Shown: positions 36,987 to 53,990 of the stretch, one piece after another | How positions within the stretch are numbered: position 1 is the first letter of the stretch | How the letters are laid out: each line of letters opens with the position of its first letter | Source: Lotus japonicus | Taxonomy: Eukaryota > Streptophyta > Magnoliopsida > Fabales > Fabaceae | Length of the DNA: 64,000 nt | Assembly (NCBI RefSeq): GCF_012489685.1 | Contig: NC_080042.1 | Location: 82,274,983-82,338,982 of the forward strand | Direction of reading: 5' to 3' | Notes under the pieces: model-generated | Database searches by the model: none | Seen by the model: only the letters and a program-made list of their open reading frames with translations | What the model was told of the DNA's origin: nothing | Translations under genes and position numbers: made by a program

Positions 36987-38063
36987 AGGGTATGTTTGTT
37001 TTTCAGTTGGGCCCTTCAAAAGCACTTTCAGTTCTATGTAACTTTGTGTCATTTTGTTTGGTAAATTTTAAACTTAATTTTACTCAACCCACTTTTAATC
37101 CTAAACTCACTTTCACTCAACTCACCAAAATCAACACTTCTACGTTGAGTGAAAGTCCGTTGACACTATTCTAAATAAATTTTAAAACTAAAAAATCTCA
37201 TTCAGACAATACTACCCCAACTTCCAATATTTACCCATTTCTCCTTAAATTTCATGAAATCTGTTTAAATTGAAAAACTCAATTCTCATTCACGAGAAAG
37301 ATATATTATAAACTAGTGATTTTTTTAAATATAATAATATACTGTATTATCTATTAAAGAAGTAAACGTTCTTTTGTATTTTAATTTAGAGTATGGCCCT
37401 GTTTGGAAGAGCTTATTTGAGCTTATCTGATAGCATAAGCTCTTATGTCAGTGTTTGAGAGAGTTTATGCAAACAGCTTATGACTTACCATAAGTTGTTT
37501 TGAGCTTATTTTCATAAGTTATTCAGGATAGCTTATGAAAAAGAGCTTATGCTTATATATAGCTTATTTTCAATTTATTTTAATAAATATTTTAAAATAG
37601 CTTATGAATAAACACTTATGTCATAAGCGCCTATGGTCTAATTAAGCTGTTTTTCCAAACGGGGCCTATATATAATTAACTACAGCTTACCTTTCAAAAA
37701 AAAAACAGCTTAATTAATTATGTTTTAGTTACTTTTTAATTTACACATTTTAATTACTAACATGTATTTTTAATACTTTTATATTAACTACAGTACAAGA
37801 GTAGTTAAAAATAATGAATGATTTTTTTTTTCATATTAATTTTATTATAAAAATCATACCCTTTTTAGTAATTGTACAACCTAAAAGTGTTTTTCATTAG
37901 TATTATCCAAACATAATTCATGATATCAAACTTCGTTTCGAAATAAAAGTATCCAAACATAAATCACATTACAACTAACCTACTTTAACTCAAACTCTGT
38001 TTTCCAAACCCACATTCACTCAAACTCTGTTTCCCAAACTGAAATCCAAAACACACACTTACT
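36987..38063. mobile_element. putative decayed hAT-like element hosting a nested MITE
   Basis: The left part (GGGTATGTTTGTTTTTCAGT) resembles the reverse complement of the right part (AAACTGAAATCCAAAACACA). Both flanks repeat CACTCAA-type phrases. The MITE at 37395-37666 lies inside. Ends are blurred and no duplication is visible, so the call is tentative. Confidence 0.3.
37395..37666. mobile_element. MITE with GGCCCTGTTTGGA termini
   Basis: The left end GGCCCTGTTTGGA matches the reverse complement of the right end (GGCCCCGTTTGGA). The interior is a series of AAGCTTATG and CATAAGCT-like phrases that pair across the element, giving a strong fold-back structure. A three-base TAT flanks both ends and may be the target duplication. 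Repeats of this type are widespread in dicots. Confidence 0.75.
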
Positions 38064-39031
38064 AGTAATATCCTAGCTTTGATGTCTCTTTAGTCTTCTT
38101 TGTATTAATGTTAACCATCATTGCTGGGTCTTTTTGCAACAACTAACAACCGAAAAGATGGTTATCGTATCAATTCGGATATAAGGGTCTCTTTTTTTTA
38201 AAACCATGTCTCCTTTATATCATGAACTTTTTTGGTTGAGACGATAATATTCATGGCCGCTGAGCAGTGACCGATTCCCTTGTTGCGAGCGCTCACAATA
38301 ATTGATAAATGACTGACAGTAAAATGTGTTTTATTCTCATGAATAATAATATAACCTCTAACCTAATGGTATAAGGATGATGTAAGCAACAACCACACTA
38401 CATCTTGTGTTTCATATCATGAAGTTTAACACCATTGAGTATTTAGATAGTCAATTTCAAAAACAAGGTATTTAGAAAGTCAATGTATGCACATTTTCAA
38501 CACTAACTTAACTAACTCTTGAAAGTTTCAAACTAATCTAGCTTTAGAGTAGGATTGGTTCATGTGAGTGAAACTTTGAGAGATTTTTTGGGGCCTACGG
38601 GTTTGGTGGCAACATGGTTGCAAAAGTTTTGAACTTTAAGCAAAAACGTATTGTCTTGGTAAGGGAGGCCCAATTTATGTGGAGCTATAAGCAGTGGAGA
38701 GAAGTCTTCTCCATATTTAGGAGTCAGAACACTAGGAGGTTACTTGCGCTTCATATCGCAAGGATATTGTGGATTTACTAAGTAATAATGTTGATTTACG
38801 TAATCATTAGTTCATGAATGCTATCGTGAGGATCAAAATATGCTAAACTAAAATTGGAATGTCAGTTTCTTACATGTTTCTCTGTGAGAAGAGTACTGTT
38901 GTTTATGCTTTGACTTGACAAACTTAGCAAGAAGATTCTTCTATGCGTATCTTCGGGAGTTTTTTTTTATTTCTTTTGTTATTTCTTATCCGTGTTTATA
39001 CTTGCTAGTGTAGTTATTTGTTAGACTTTGG

Positions 39032-39066
<35 letters not shown>

Positions 39067-39510
39067 TCAAGTTTCTAAAAAAAATTGACTTTAAATTAAA
39101 TTTTAACCAAAATTTTTTGAAAGTAATTTTAACTTCAAATCTAATTGTAAAAGTCTAAAAGATATCCACAATCCTACCCTAATTAGAATTTCATGTCTTG
39201 AGATAAATTATTCAAATAAGTTAAATGAACAATTATGAAAACATAAATTAAGACACGACTTTGACACTTGAGGTGAAGCAGCTCCATGGCTCCACCTGAC
39301 CAGTAGTTATTACAAACTGAATTTGGAAGCCACGCAGCGCTCAGTGCCACCGAAGCCAAATTTGAATTCCCGTAACTGTGCCACACAAAAACGCCAATTT
39401 TTTTTTCTTCATTTTTTCATTTCTCCTGCTCGGTCCATATTTAAATATTAAAAGTAACTCTATCCTACTAATTATTGTGTCTCCAAAGGAAAAGAAAAAC
39501 AGAAAGAAAC
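38064..39510. other. AT-rich spacer
   Basis: No supportable gene. Contains a TA microsatellite at about 39037-39063. Confidence 0.35.
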
Positions 39511-39513
39511 TAA

Positions 39514-39742
39514 CTAACTACATCCTGACAACAGCGAAAGTATCACTGCCGTAGGCGGTTGAGACCAGATCTTCCAACCCCAATTCTCATTCACGATGAG
39601 TTTTGCATGCGTATCAACAATCTGGTTCTGTTCCCGGACAACATGGACTATTGTCACTATCCAATCCTTTATCTCTGTATTATGCATAAGGACTTTCTGT
39701 ACTTGAAGGCAATCTGTGTAGCAAACCACACACTAAACTCTC
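39514..39742 (-). pseudogene. RNase H-like fragment of a retroelement
   Basis: A minus-strand frame of about 71 codons with a CYTDCLQV phrase, then IVHVVREQNQIVDTHAKL. This matches the end of the plant RNase H domain found in LINE-derived proteins (the RE.N..AD..AK pattern). The catalytic front half is absent, and the HA at the end replaces the usual LA. It is a fragment, not a functional gene. Confidence 0.6.
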
Positions 39743-39759
39743 GACCTAGAGGTTAGAAA

Positions 39760-39965
39760 AATAAAATTTTATCTACCATTTAAGTAAGAAACACTTTCAA
39801 TTTGAGTGCAGTGTTAAATTGCTCGCACAACTTCGATTGAGTGTAGTGAAGATTAAATATCTCAAAAAAATATATAACTCTCCGGAATTGAACTCTTAAC
39901 CTAGGGTTCAAAAAATTACTTTTTATCTCACTATTTAAGTAAGAATACACTTTCAACCTACCAAA
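39760..39965. repeat. degenerate direct duplication
   Basis: Two diverged copies of a segment read CTCGACCTAGAGGTTAGAAA...TTAAGTAAGAA and CTTAACCTAGGGTTCAAAAA...TTAAGTAAGAA, about 140 bases apart. Confidence 0.5.
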
Positions 39966-40613
39966 TGAGAAGTCAGTGATATGCTGGGAAGATCAACAAA
40001 GTCTACTTTTCAAGTAGGAGTGTCAAAACAATCTTCGTGTGAATTATCCACCAACTGAGATTTTACTCGTACACTACTATCTTTAAAGCAAATTTATTCC
40101 CTCAACCTTAAGTTTAATAAAAAAAAATCTAATAATAATATAGTAATATTTATTAAACTTAATCCTACATTTAATTTAACATAAGTTTTGCAAAATTTAA
40201 ATTCCACATATACATTCACATTTAAATTTTTTCTTTATCCTCTCATCACCACCCCACAAAATTTTCCTTACAAAAAAAGCCTCCCTTTCACGTTTCCCCT
40301 GCTAGTTGCTTTGTCGCATTCATCCAGCTACTCCCATCACCACCACCACCACCACCATCACCACCCTTTACGCCTTCTCCCTCTCATTGTTCCCTCACAC
40401 ACTCCCAAGAACACTGCATGATCATCAACATCTCTATCTAAACAATGCAGCAGCAATATCACAACGCCACAAAAAAATGCCACTTTAATTCACCATCTCT
40501 GTAGATCTGAATCGCCTCCGATCTCAGAAAAAAGAATCAAAGAACCCATTTTGATTTCTGGGTATTTCTCTTCGGCCTATTGGGTCATCGGAAAACCATT
40601 CCTTCTTGGAAAG

Positions 40614-44859
<4,246 letters not shown>

Positions 44860-44929
44860 AGTGGCAATTTGTTAAGCAGCATATCCTCTTGAGGCTCATA
44901 GCTCCTTGGGAAAAAATGTACTAAAGTAT

Positions 44930-44945
44930 TGCACACACACACACA
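44930..44945 (+). repeat. short (AC)n microsatellite
   Basis: About eight AC units in the 3' flank of the RING gene. Confidence 0.85.
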
Positions 44946-46241
44946 TGTGACTATCAGAAGAAGCTCAGTCCTTTCTGCTAGTATTCTCATTGTTGTCCAT
45001 GATAATGATTATTGATTCCAAATCCTGAATAAACATCAAACCATGGTAGAAATAGACTGAACTACTAGCTCTCTCTGTCTTTGAAACAGGGCACAAAAAA
45101 AGTGGGGTGGGGGCTATTGTTTGATGAGGAATATTGCCAACATGTTTCAGCAAGAAAAGGGACCTTTTGTTTCACCCAACTTGTTAACACACACAATTCC
45201 GTAAAAAGAGGGGGGAAACCTGAAAAGTATTAGTCAAATGAGCGTTTTTTTCATCATTGGTGAAATTGCTGATTTGCATAGCATCTTTGACTGAAGCATT
45301 CTCTTTATGTAGACCACTTAACCAAGTGCTTGAAAATAATAAACGGTTGTGCACGCTTGTGACATCCTTTTGACTTTTCAGAGTTAAAAAAAGGTAAAGG
45401 GAAAGAAGACATTTGAATAGCAGGGTAAGAATAGATTTGTAATGTTGTCAAGGTTATTGAGTGAGACAAGTGCTAGTGTTTTCTGATTGTCTCCTAACCG
45501 ACCTTAAAGACCAACTAGATTCTGCGATTTGGAGTACAACTTTGTCTGCCTCGTGTGCTTTTTATTGTCTGGTTGCTGTTGCCATGTAGAATCATTATTT
45601 GCTTCAAACAAGAATTAGGTCCTCGGGTGGAAACTTCACTTGATAATGTCATGTTGAAATTCGCATCTCTAGTTCTTTGAATGTTTATGAAAAGAGAGAT
45701 ATATGAAATTTCTCATAACATTGTCATGTGATTGTGAGCTGAGGGATACTAATAATTTATGTTGCAAAACCCTGCAGATCATGTTAGATCAGTAATCAAG
45801 TTATGAGATGAACCAAAAATCTCAGTTCAGGGTTTTGCAAATTTTCATTAGAACAAGTTATTTACGTGGGCAAAAGCAAATATTTGGTTTTAAGGATACC
45901 TTAACCTAACTTTCAAAAAAAAGGATACCTTAACCTAGGATTGTCCGTGTTTTTTCAAAGCCAGGTTGATCATACTTATGCTAGCATGATTAGACTATTT
46001 TCAAGGAACTTGGTTTTTTTTAAAGTCTAATTTGATCTGAATATGTATTGAAAAACTTATTTCATAGAAGATTATCAGTTTTAGGCAAAAAAAATTAAAT
46101 CTATCGCTAAATAGGTTTCCAAAATCTGTTTATAGTATAACATATTTAATATTTAAATAAGTAATAAATTATATAACTTAAGATAGAATAATAAAAATAT
46201 AATATACTAATAAAAGTCATAATAAAAGTATTAGTACATTA
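44946..46241. other. 3' flank of the RING gene and AT-rich spacer
   Basis: Probably includes the 3' UTR. A short duplicated phrase (AAGGATACCTTAACCTA) occurs at about 45892 and 45921. No gene is seen. Confidence 0.4.
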
Positions 46242-46352
46242 TTTATGTTTATTTGAATATAACATCTATTAGACATTTAGACCTTTGTTAATAGCTTAAA
46301 CTAAAGTTTGATATTTTCTAGATAATTTATCCTCATTTCATTAATTTGTATA
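46242..46352 (+). repeat. 111-bp direct repeat, copy 1
   Basis: Base-for-base identical to 48719-48829. The base before it is A and its first base is T, so its left edge looks like an unoccupied Helitron target (A|T). Confidence 0.95.
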
Positions 46353-46438
46353 AAATGGGTGTCTCGATTTAATATTTGTACCTGATTTTTTCATAAAATG
46401 GGTGTCTCGATTTAATAATTGTACCTGATTTTTTTATT
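46353..46438 (+). repeat. 43-bp tandem duplication
   Basis: Two adjacent, almost identical units contain ATGGGTGTCTCGATTTAAT and GTACCTGATTTTTT. It begins directly after the first 111-bp repeat. Confidence 0.9.
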
Positions 46439-48718
46439 GTTATTACTAGAATTCATATATACTTACAAAAACAGTGATTAAATTGTATGAATTTATATCT
46501 TTTTTTACTTAGAAGTTATGTAGAAGTTGAAAAATTTAAAACATGAAAGATTGAGTTTACATCCCACTTCAAAGCTCCTAACGATGACCCAAAATTAAAG
46601 AATACAACCCATGGGCCAAAAACCTTTAAACTTCTACAATTCCACTTACATGTACTTACAATTATATAGAATTCATAAAATCAAATTACTATTCTTAAAA
46701 TAAAATAATGAATCTCATTTTGTTTGTAAAATAAATATCAATTCAAATATCAATTAATTTAGAAACTAACAATGTGATTTTTAAAATAAAAAAAAAGTAA
46801 AATAAAAATCTTAATATAAACGACAAAAACACAAAATATATGAGGCTCCAAACCAGAAGCTCAAATTTTTAAGTTGCCGAGCTAAATAATTTCATAGTGG
46901 ATACTAAGCACAACAGACAGAAATATAGGCGAAATGCTAGACAATAGAATTAGATAAATCCTCTCTCACAAATTTAATTCACTTATATGTCTACTTATAT
47001 GTCTTTCCTATATAAGAAAGCCAATTGAGGATGAAAGTTGGGAGGTAAAAAGTGATGTGGGACTTAATCACTCAAGTGTGAGTTGAAATGCTTGCTTATG
47101 TTGCTAGCTACTATAAGGGAATTCATATCATCATGTTTTTATGATAATATTAACAATTCTATATTGCTTAAATTGCAGATCAATATTACCAGCCTTAATG
47201 CTAAATTAATTGGCTCAACTGCAAAAAACCTTTCATCTCCAATTGTGTCATTTAAATGTTTTTAAGTATATAATTTAGTGGTTACTTATTATGAATTAAT
47301 TAATATCAATTATGGAATTACAAAGTACATGATTGTCGTAGGATTTGAGTGAGTCATGCAAATGGATAATAAATGCACATAAGTTGAAGATAATATTTTA
47401 ATATGAAATATGATATCGATGCAAAAATGACTTTCTCCCTATCTCTTTCTCTTGAAATTCTATTTGATGGTTTCAATCCTCCCATTAATGTCATGTTATA
47501 TCCTTCTTCTATTTAACTCAAAATATATACAAATTATTTATTATTATTTGGTTCATATGAGATAGGAAATTCTATAGGGCACACAAAGTTAGTTTAGTTT
47601 TTTTTTTAAGTCAGTTTTGGTTTATTGAATTATTAGTTAAATGATAATTAATAGTAATATGAATCCATAAAAGATAAAGATGAGGGATTTAATATTATAT
47701 CAATGTAGAAAATAACCTTCTCATTATCCCTTTTCCTTGCAACTATACAAGTATTAAATTAAATGGTTTTTAATTCTATAGTTTGTGTTAACGTATCTAC
47801 ATTGAATAAAAGCTCAAACTTTTAATCATTTTACTGGTACATATACCTAGAGGTTAGATACTGATATTTTAGCTTAGAATGTCTATATGTGCTATAACTT
47901 GCTCCTTCATTTTTTGTAACGATTTCCTCTTGATTCCATCTTACTTTATATTAGACAGTCTCCATGTATAATTGAGTCTTCCTAATCTTTCATGGTTTAC
48001 AAATAGAGTTTTTCTTTTCATGGTTTTTTACCGTAAAAAAATTTCAAATTTATGATTTATTTATCTAAATTTATTTTTATACTTTTAATTCATAAAATTT
48101 ATTTTGATAGATGTAGCAAAAATAACCACAGGTTTTGAGAAATTAAAGGCTATAAAAAAGTGAATATTATATGAGGTTATTGCTAAATTTTACAAAAAGG
48201 CTCATTCATTTTCAAACTTAAGAAAAGTATATGAAGTTACAAATAACACATTAAGGATGTGTGCTATACAATGAACTTACTTGAAGATTATAAAGAATAA
48301 ACAGATGAAGTAATAGAAACTTTGCATTAATTGCAGTACTGCTAACAATCTTAGAGGACTTTTTGCTACTTAACTATTATCATATCAGCTTTTAAGGGCA
48401 TAATTTGTTTGAGAAAAAACTTGAGAGTATTTAAGTAATGGTAAACAAAGACGAAGACTTCTTATGCAACACGGTGATGAGTAACATTTTTAATCAAAAC
48501 TCATAAATTATTGCGTTTCTGCAAAATAAAAACAAATACATTCATCACTCGAAATAGAAGAAAATTTTATGTTTGCTTATATCTAAGATTAATTTTTTTT
48601 TAATTCATAATAAATTTCCTTTCTATAAACATTAAAAAAACACATATTTAGAAAGAAAAAATACACACGATAAATAAAAATGAATAACCCCCGTGCATCG
48701 CACAGGTAAAAATACTAG
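46353..48718 (+). mobile_element. Helitron-like element (3' end well defined, 5' end uncertain)
   Basis: The right end has the classic plant Helitron terminus: a GC hairpin (CCCGTGCATCGCACAGG) at about 48690-48706, a short spacer, then CTAG at 48715-48718, followed by T. The body is very AT-rich with no Rep/helicase frame, so it is non-autonomous. The left limit is set here at the end of the first 111-bp repeat only because that repeat recurs exactly after CTAG. A TC start is possible at about 46362, but I cannot prove it. Confidence 0.6.
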
Positions 48719-48829
48719 TTTATGTTTATTTGAATATAACATCTATTAGACATTTAGACCTTTGTTAATAGCTTAAACTAAAGTTTGATATTTTCTAGAT
48801 AATTTATCCTCATTTCATTAATTTGTATA
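48719..48829 (+). repeat. 111-bp direct repeat, copy 2
   Basis: Starts exactly at the base after the Helitron CTAG terminus and is identical to copy 1 at 46242-46352. Sequence after it (TCACAAATAG) differs from that after copy 1 (AAATGGGTG). Confidence 0.95.
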
Positions 48830-49347
48830 TCACAAATAGAAGATTGCGGAACGAAATGTACATGTGTAGCTTCTGCATTTTAGATCATGGAATGTGAAAT
48901 AACAAAAATAACTTCCACACTTTAGATTGCGAAAGCTTAAAAATCCTGACGGTATTTTTGAAAGTTACGCGATCAATGGAGTGAATGTAAATGTGAGAGT
49001 GACCGAGTGAGGTATTTAGATTTCCTCAAGTAAATAAGAGATAAACTTCTTTCAAGTGAAAAAAAAGGTCTGCCTCCTCTAAAACACTTTAAAGAGTAAA
49101 GTAAGTCATCATAACCATTCACTAACATGCTTTATAAAATTTTCAAAGCAGATAATCACTATTAATGATTGTGATTACTTCAAGTTATTGTTGCGGAGCC
49201 ATCGAGGCCCAAGAAGCAGTATAATTCAAAAAGCCCAAGTAAAAGCAGGCCCGGTCCTCCATGTTGGCCCAGTTAATTCCCAAAAAACTCTCCAAAAAAA
49301 AATGCTGAGGGGAGTTGCCAGAAGTGTGTGACAGTGAGTGAGTTGGA

Positions 49348-49374
49348 ATGGAAATGGTAGAGTTGCGAAGATGA
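49348..49374 (+). promoter_or_regulatory. uORF overlapping the beta-amylase start codon
   Basis: An eight-codon upstream frame (ATG at 49348, second ATG at 49354) ends in TGA at 49372-49374. Its stop overlaps the main ATG (49371-49373) as ATGA. If transcripts start upstream, ribosomes would have to leak past it or reinitiate at the main start. Confidence 0.6.
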
Positions 49375-52300
49375 AGAACACCAACGACGACGTTTCCGCA
49401 CAAGATCTCGACCCTCAAAGCGATCACAGCTCCGATTACTTAGCACACTCTCACCAATTGTCTCAGCCGCAGCCTCGCCGCCCCCGCGGCTTCGCCGCGG
49501 CGGCAGCGGGGGTCAATTCCGCCGGAAAGGGGAAGAAGGAGAGGGAGAAAGAAAAGGAGCGGACGAAGCTCCGGGAGCGGCACCGCCGTGCCATCACTAG
49601 CCGCATGCTCGCCGGACTCCGTCAGTATGGCAATTTCCCTCTGCCGGCGCGTGCGGACATGAACGACGTGCTCGCTGCTCTCGCGCGTGAGGCTGGTTGG
49701 GTCGTCGACGCCGATGGCACCACCTATCGCCAGTGTCCCCCTCCTTCTCACATGGTTCCTTTCTTCCTTCCTTCATTCCAATTTCATGATTTTGATTTGA
49801 GCTTGAATTTGCTATGATTCTGATTGCTTGTTATAGAATGCTCATATTGGTTGTTAGGTTAGAATTTAGAACTTAGAACTTAGAACTTGAAAGTTGTGGC
49901 AATGCATTTGAATTTAGTTAAATTGAAATGTTGAGCTGGGGAATGATTTGTTGTCGATTTTAGAGTGTTTATGTTTAATGAAGATGGCATTGTGCAGGGA
50001 TCATTTGCCGCAGCGAGGTCAGTCGAAACTCAACTCTCTGCTGGTTCCTTGAGAGCTTGCTCCGTTAAGGAAACGTTAGAGAATCAGCCGCCAGTTCTTA
50101 GAATTGATGAATGCTTGTCGCCTGCGTCCATTGATTCTGTTGTACTTGCAGAAAGGGACTCGAAGAGTAGGAAGTTCGCGAGTGCGAGCCCCATCGATTC
50201 AGTTGACTGCTTGGAAGCTGATCAGGTGTCTTTAGTAGTGACTGATTCAAGTTATGACGTGCCAGAGTTGAACACTAATTGCATAATGTTCATTTCGTTT
50301 GTTTTTGTTTTTAAACAAAGTGTGAAGTTTTAGTTTATAATACGATTGTGGAACTGGGTTAAACGTTGTGATTGCACTTCCTCGAGGACTGTCTGATTGT
50401 GTAATTTGTTAAATGCAGCTTATGCAAGTTATGCATACTGGGGTGCATGAAAATGACTTTACTGGCACGCCATACGTTCCTGTTTACATAAAGCTTCCAG
50501 TAAGTGTCTTCTATTTGCTGCTTGCTGAATGTGTGACTAGCATCCGACTTGTTTAATTTATTCTAAACAATAAATAATACATTTACAGGTTACACTTTGT
50601 ATGGCCTTTGAGGATTTGACTGTGTTTGCCTTGTGTTGGAATATAGGCTTATGAAATTATCCTTTTGTTGCAGGTTGGTATTATCAACAAATTTTGTCAG
50701 TTGATTGATCCTGAAGGCATTAGACAGGAGCTAATCCATATTAAGTCTTTAAATATAGACGGTGTTGTTGTGGATTGTTGGTGGGGCATTGTTGAAGGCT
50801 GGAGCCCTCAGAAATATGTGTGGTCTGGTTATAGGGAGCTATTTAACATTATAAGAGAATTCAAGCTGAATTTACAGGTATATATTTTAATAGCACATAT
50901 CATCTTATGCATGCACTCATGTTCTCTAATAATGAAAATTTATCAAAACTGAGTATGACTTTGTATGTATACTATATATGATGCATTTTTGTGGTTTCAG
51001 TTAGGAAGGACCAAATCATTTAGTACAAGGGTGTGTTTTCTAGTATGTGATTTTGATAGGATTTTTACTTATTAAATGGTTCAAGATATTTAAAAAATAT
51101 GAACAAAAAAGGGGACAAAGAGATGTGGTGGAGTCAGGAGGTGAGTATCCTCAAAAAGTAAAAAAAGAAAGAGCAGATCTGAATGAGTTGATGGTGTCAA
51201 CACTGTATGACATATCGATTTGTGGTGTAGAAACTTGCGAGCTACTCTTGCAATTTCTTTTCTCAATTGGTTTTCCAGGTCTTCTATTATTATTTGGACA
51301 TAATAACTAGTGGATGATTTCAGTTGTTTTGTTTTCTTATTTAATTCTTAAATATTTGTTTCTTCTTTGTAATAAATATAATTGTTTCTCTATCTTGTAT
51401 TATACGTGAAAGATTATATTGTTTTTAAAATGTGAGAGGTTTCTCTAATTGAATGTGTATTCTTGTGTTGGGAATTTGGAGGCATCTTTGACGTTGTTCG
51501 AGATCCTATGTTGATTCTTATTTCAAATTCTGAAGGTTGTTATGGCATTCCATGAATGTGGAGGGAGTGATTCTAGTGATGCATTGATTTCCCTCCCGCA
51601 ATGGGTTTTGGATATTGGAAAAGACAACCAAGATATATTCTTCACGGATCGTGAAGGACGGAGGAATACTGAATGCCTATCTTGGGGAATTGACAAAGAA
51701 CGGGTTCTCAAAGGCAGAACTGGAATTGAGGTAAGAAAATATCTAGTATACTCTTATGGATTCTACATTGTGCGCAATTATATCTGGTTATTGGAGGATG
51801 TGCATTTCATAGATTGTATATTTTGAAGTATTCCTCAATTGAAAACCATTTAGGATATACATCATCATTTGTTGTGTGATGTCACTAATTTGCCTTCTCT
51901 GATATGTACAGGTCTATTTTGATATGATGAGAAGCTTCCGTACTGAGTTTGATGACCTATTTGCCGAAGGTCTGATTTCTTCAGTAGAAATTGGACTAGG
52001 AGCATCTGGGGAGCTGAAATACCCTTCTTTTTCAGAAAGAATGGGATGGAGGTATCCTGGTATCGGTGAGTTTCAGGTAGCTCATTTTTTGGCCCTATTT
52101 CAAAATAGTTGCATTATCCTTTATTGTAAATTATGCATGTAATATTATATTTTATTTCTTAATAAAGCAGTCTTGTTCTGATCTTCTGTAAATAATTTAT
52201 GGGCAGTGCTATGATAAATACCTGCAACACAGTCTACGCAGAGCTGCCAAATTACGTGGTCACTCTTTCTGGGCTAGAGGGCCGGATAATGCTGGACACT

Positions 52301-53990
52301 ACAACTCTATGCCGCATGAAACTGGATTCTTTTGCGAGCGAGGTGATTATGACAACTATTATGGACGCTTCTTCTTGCATTGGTACTCCCAGACATTAGT
52401 AGACCATGCGGATAATGTTTTGTCTCTTGCAAGCCTTGCTTTTGAGGAAACACAAATAATTGTTAAGGTATTGTTTCTGATATATCAGTTCTGTGACCAA
52501 ATTTGAATGATCTTAGTTACGAGTTACGACCAGTATTGAGTGCACTATAATTGATTGATGATACTTGGAGTCAGTTTGCTATCTCTTAAAAAACCGGGTT
52601 ATATTAACTTTTTCCCATTTTTAGTGCATATTGAACGACACTTACTGACCAGTACTACAGGATAATTCATGCTTATGGTGTGTTGCACAAGCATTATCAA
52701 TCCAGTCTGTCAAAGTTGTGATTCTATTCTGCAGTGTGGTTATTTAGTTCAATTAAACTGAATTATGTAAATTCCTATATGTTAATGTGGTATCCACTGA
52801 ATAGTAGGCTGGAATCGTTATTGGTAATAACTTATTTATGATGCTTGTTTTATTCAATAAAAAATAGGTATTTGGGTTCGTGGACAGTTATGAGATCAGA
52901 AATAAGAAGCTAACTATTCTATGCACAATGAAAAGTCATGTTTAATTATTGACTCTATTTTTATGTTTATTTGGTTAGTTCCACAGATAATTATCCTTAA
53001 CTAACATGGTCATTGCGTCTCCTAAAAAATCCTGCCCTCAAAAGTAGAAGTTTACCGACTGAAGTGATATTAATTTATGAATAAACACCTTAAAAGATGA
53101 TACTGTGCAGGTTCCTGCAGTATACTGGTGGTATAAGACACCTAGTCATGCAGCAGAGTTGACAGCAGGATATCACAACCCCACAAATCAGGATGGGTAT
53201 TCGCCTGTGTTTGAGGTTCTGAAAAAACATGCCGTCACGATGAAATTTGTCTGCTTAGGATTTCATCTTTCCAGCCAGGAAGCTAATGAATCATTGGTTG
53301 ATCCTGAGGGTTTGAGTTGGCAAGTAAGTTTAGTTTCCTACATGCTGAACCTCCACCGGAATATTTCTTCTTATAAGTTTTGCCACCTTAATCCTGCTCT
53401 GAAGTGATTTGCAAAACTTATTTTGATCAACTTGGACCTGTGGTTTTTTTTCCCATCCATTTGTTATGAATGATGTTGGCATGTTTTATGTTTCCAAAGG
53501 TATTAAACTCAGCTTGGGATCGGGGGTTGATTGCCGCCGGAGAGAATGCACTCCTTTGCTATGATAGAGAAGGGCACAAGAGATTAGTTGAGATGGCAAA
53601 GCCCAGAAATGATCCAGATCGCCGGCACTTCTCATTCTTTGTGTATCAGCAACCGTCTTTGCTTCAGGGAAATCCTTGCTTGTCAGAATTGGATTTCTTC
53701 ATCAAATGCATGCATGGTAAGGACCCTTACTCTTAAATTGAGTTCAATAGACTCTACGGTTTCAAATTATGCCAGAAGCATTTTGCCATTAAATTCACCT
53801 TCTCGGAAGAATTAATTTCCTTGGTTAAGCATTATGCCTGAATCTGAATATGTTTTCAAACGGGCACATGCAGGTTCTGATAGACATACTGTTGTCAAGT
53901 TTTATTATTTCTCTTTTTACCAAATATTTTGTCATCTAATATTTATTGTTGCTAGCTATCCTTGCAGGTGAAATGACAGGGGATTTGTAA
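49371..53990 (+). CDS. beta-amylase with N-terminal BZR1-type DNA-binding domain (BAM7/BAM8-like)
   Basis: Ten coding exons: 49371-49754, 49998-50225, 50419-50499, 50674-50877, 51536-51730, 51912-52075 plus one base (to 52076), 52207-52467, 53111-53323, 53500-53716, 53968-53990. They total 1971 bases, 656 residues. Residues about 55 to 128 form a BZR1/BES1 domain (basic run, then [20 protein letters not shown]). From about residue 205 follows a GH14 beta-amylase barrel, with FHECGG, the acid Glu398 (GASGEL) and base Glu592 (AGENAL) in place. The inner loop usually reading FTCLEM is FVCLGF (552 to 557), losing the Thr and Glu. Family knowledge: such proteins are nuclear transcription factors with little or no amylase activity. 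The earlier frame extension lacks an ATG, so 49371 is chosen. Confidence 0.95.

Noticed and set aside
49338..49370. Upstream extension of the beta-amylase frame
   Set aside because: It would start at GTG, which is not a normal start in a plant nuclear gene. The first in-frame ATG is at 49371.
49185..49427. 80-codon minus-strand frame across the beta-amylase leader
   Set aside because: Antisense shadow of the promoter and first exon.
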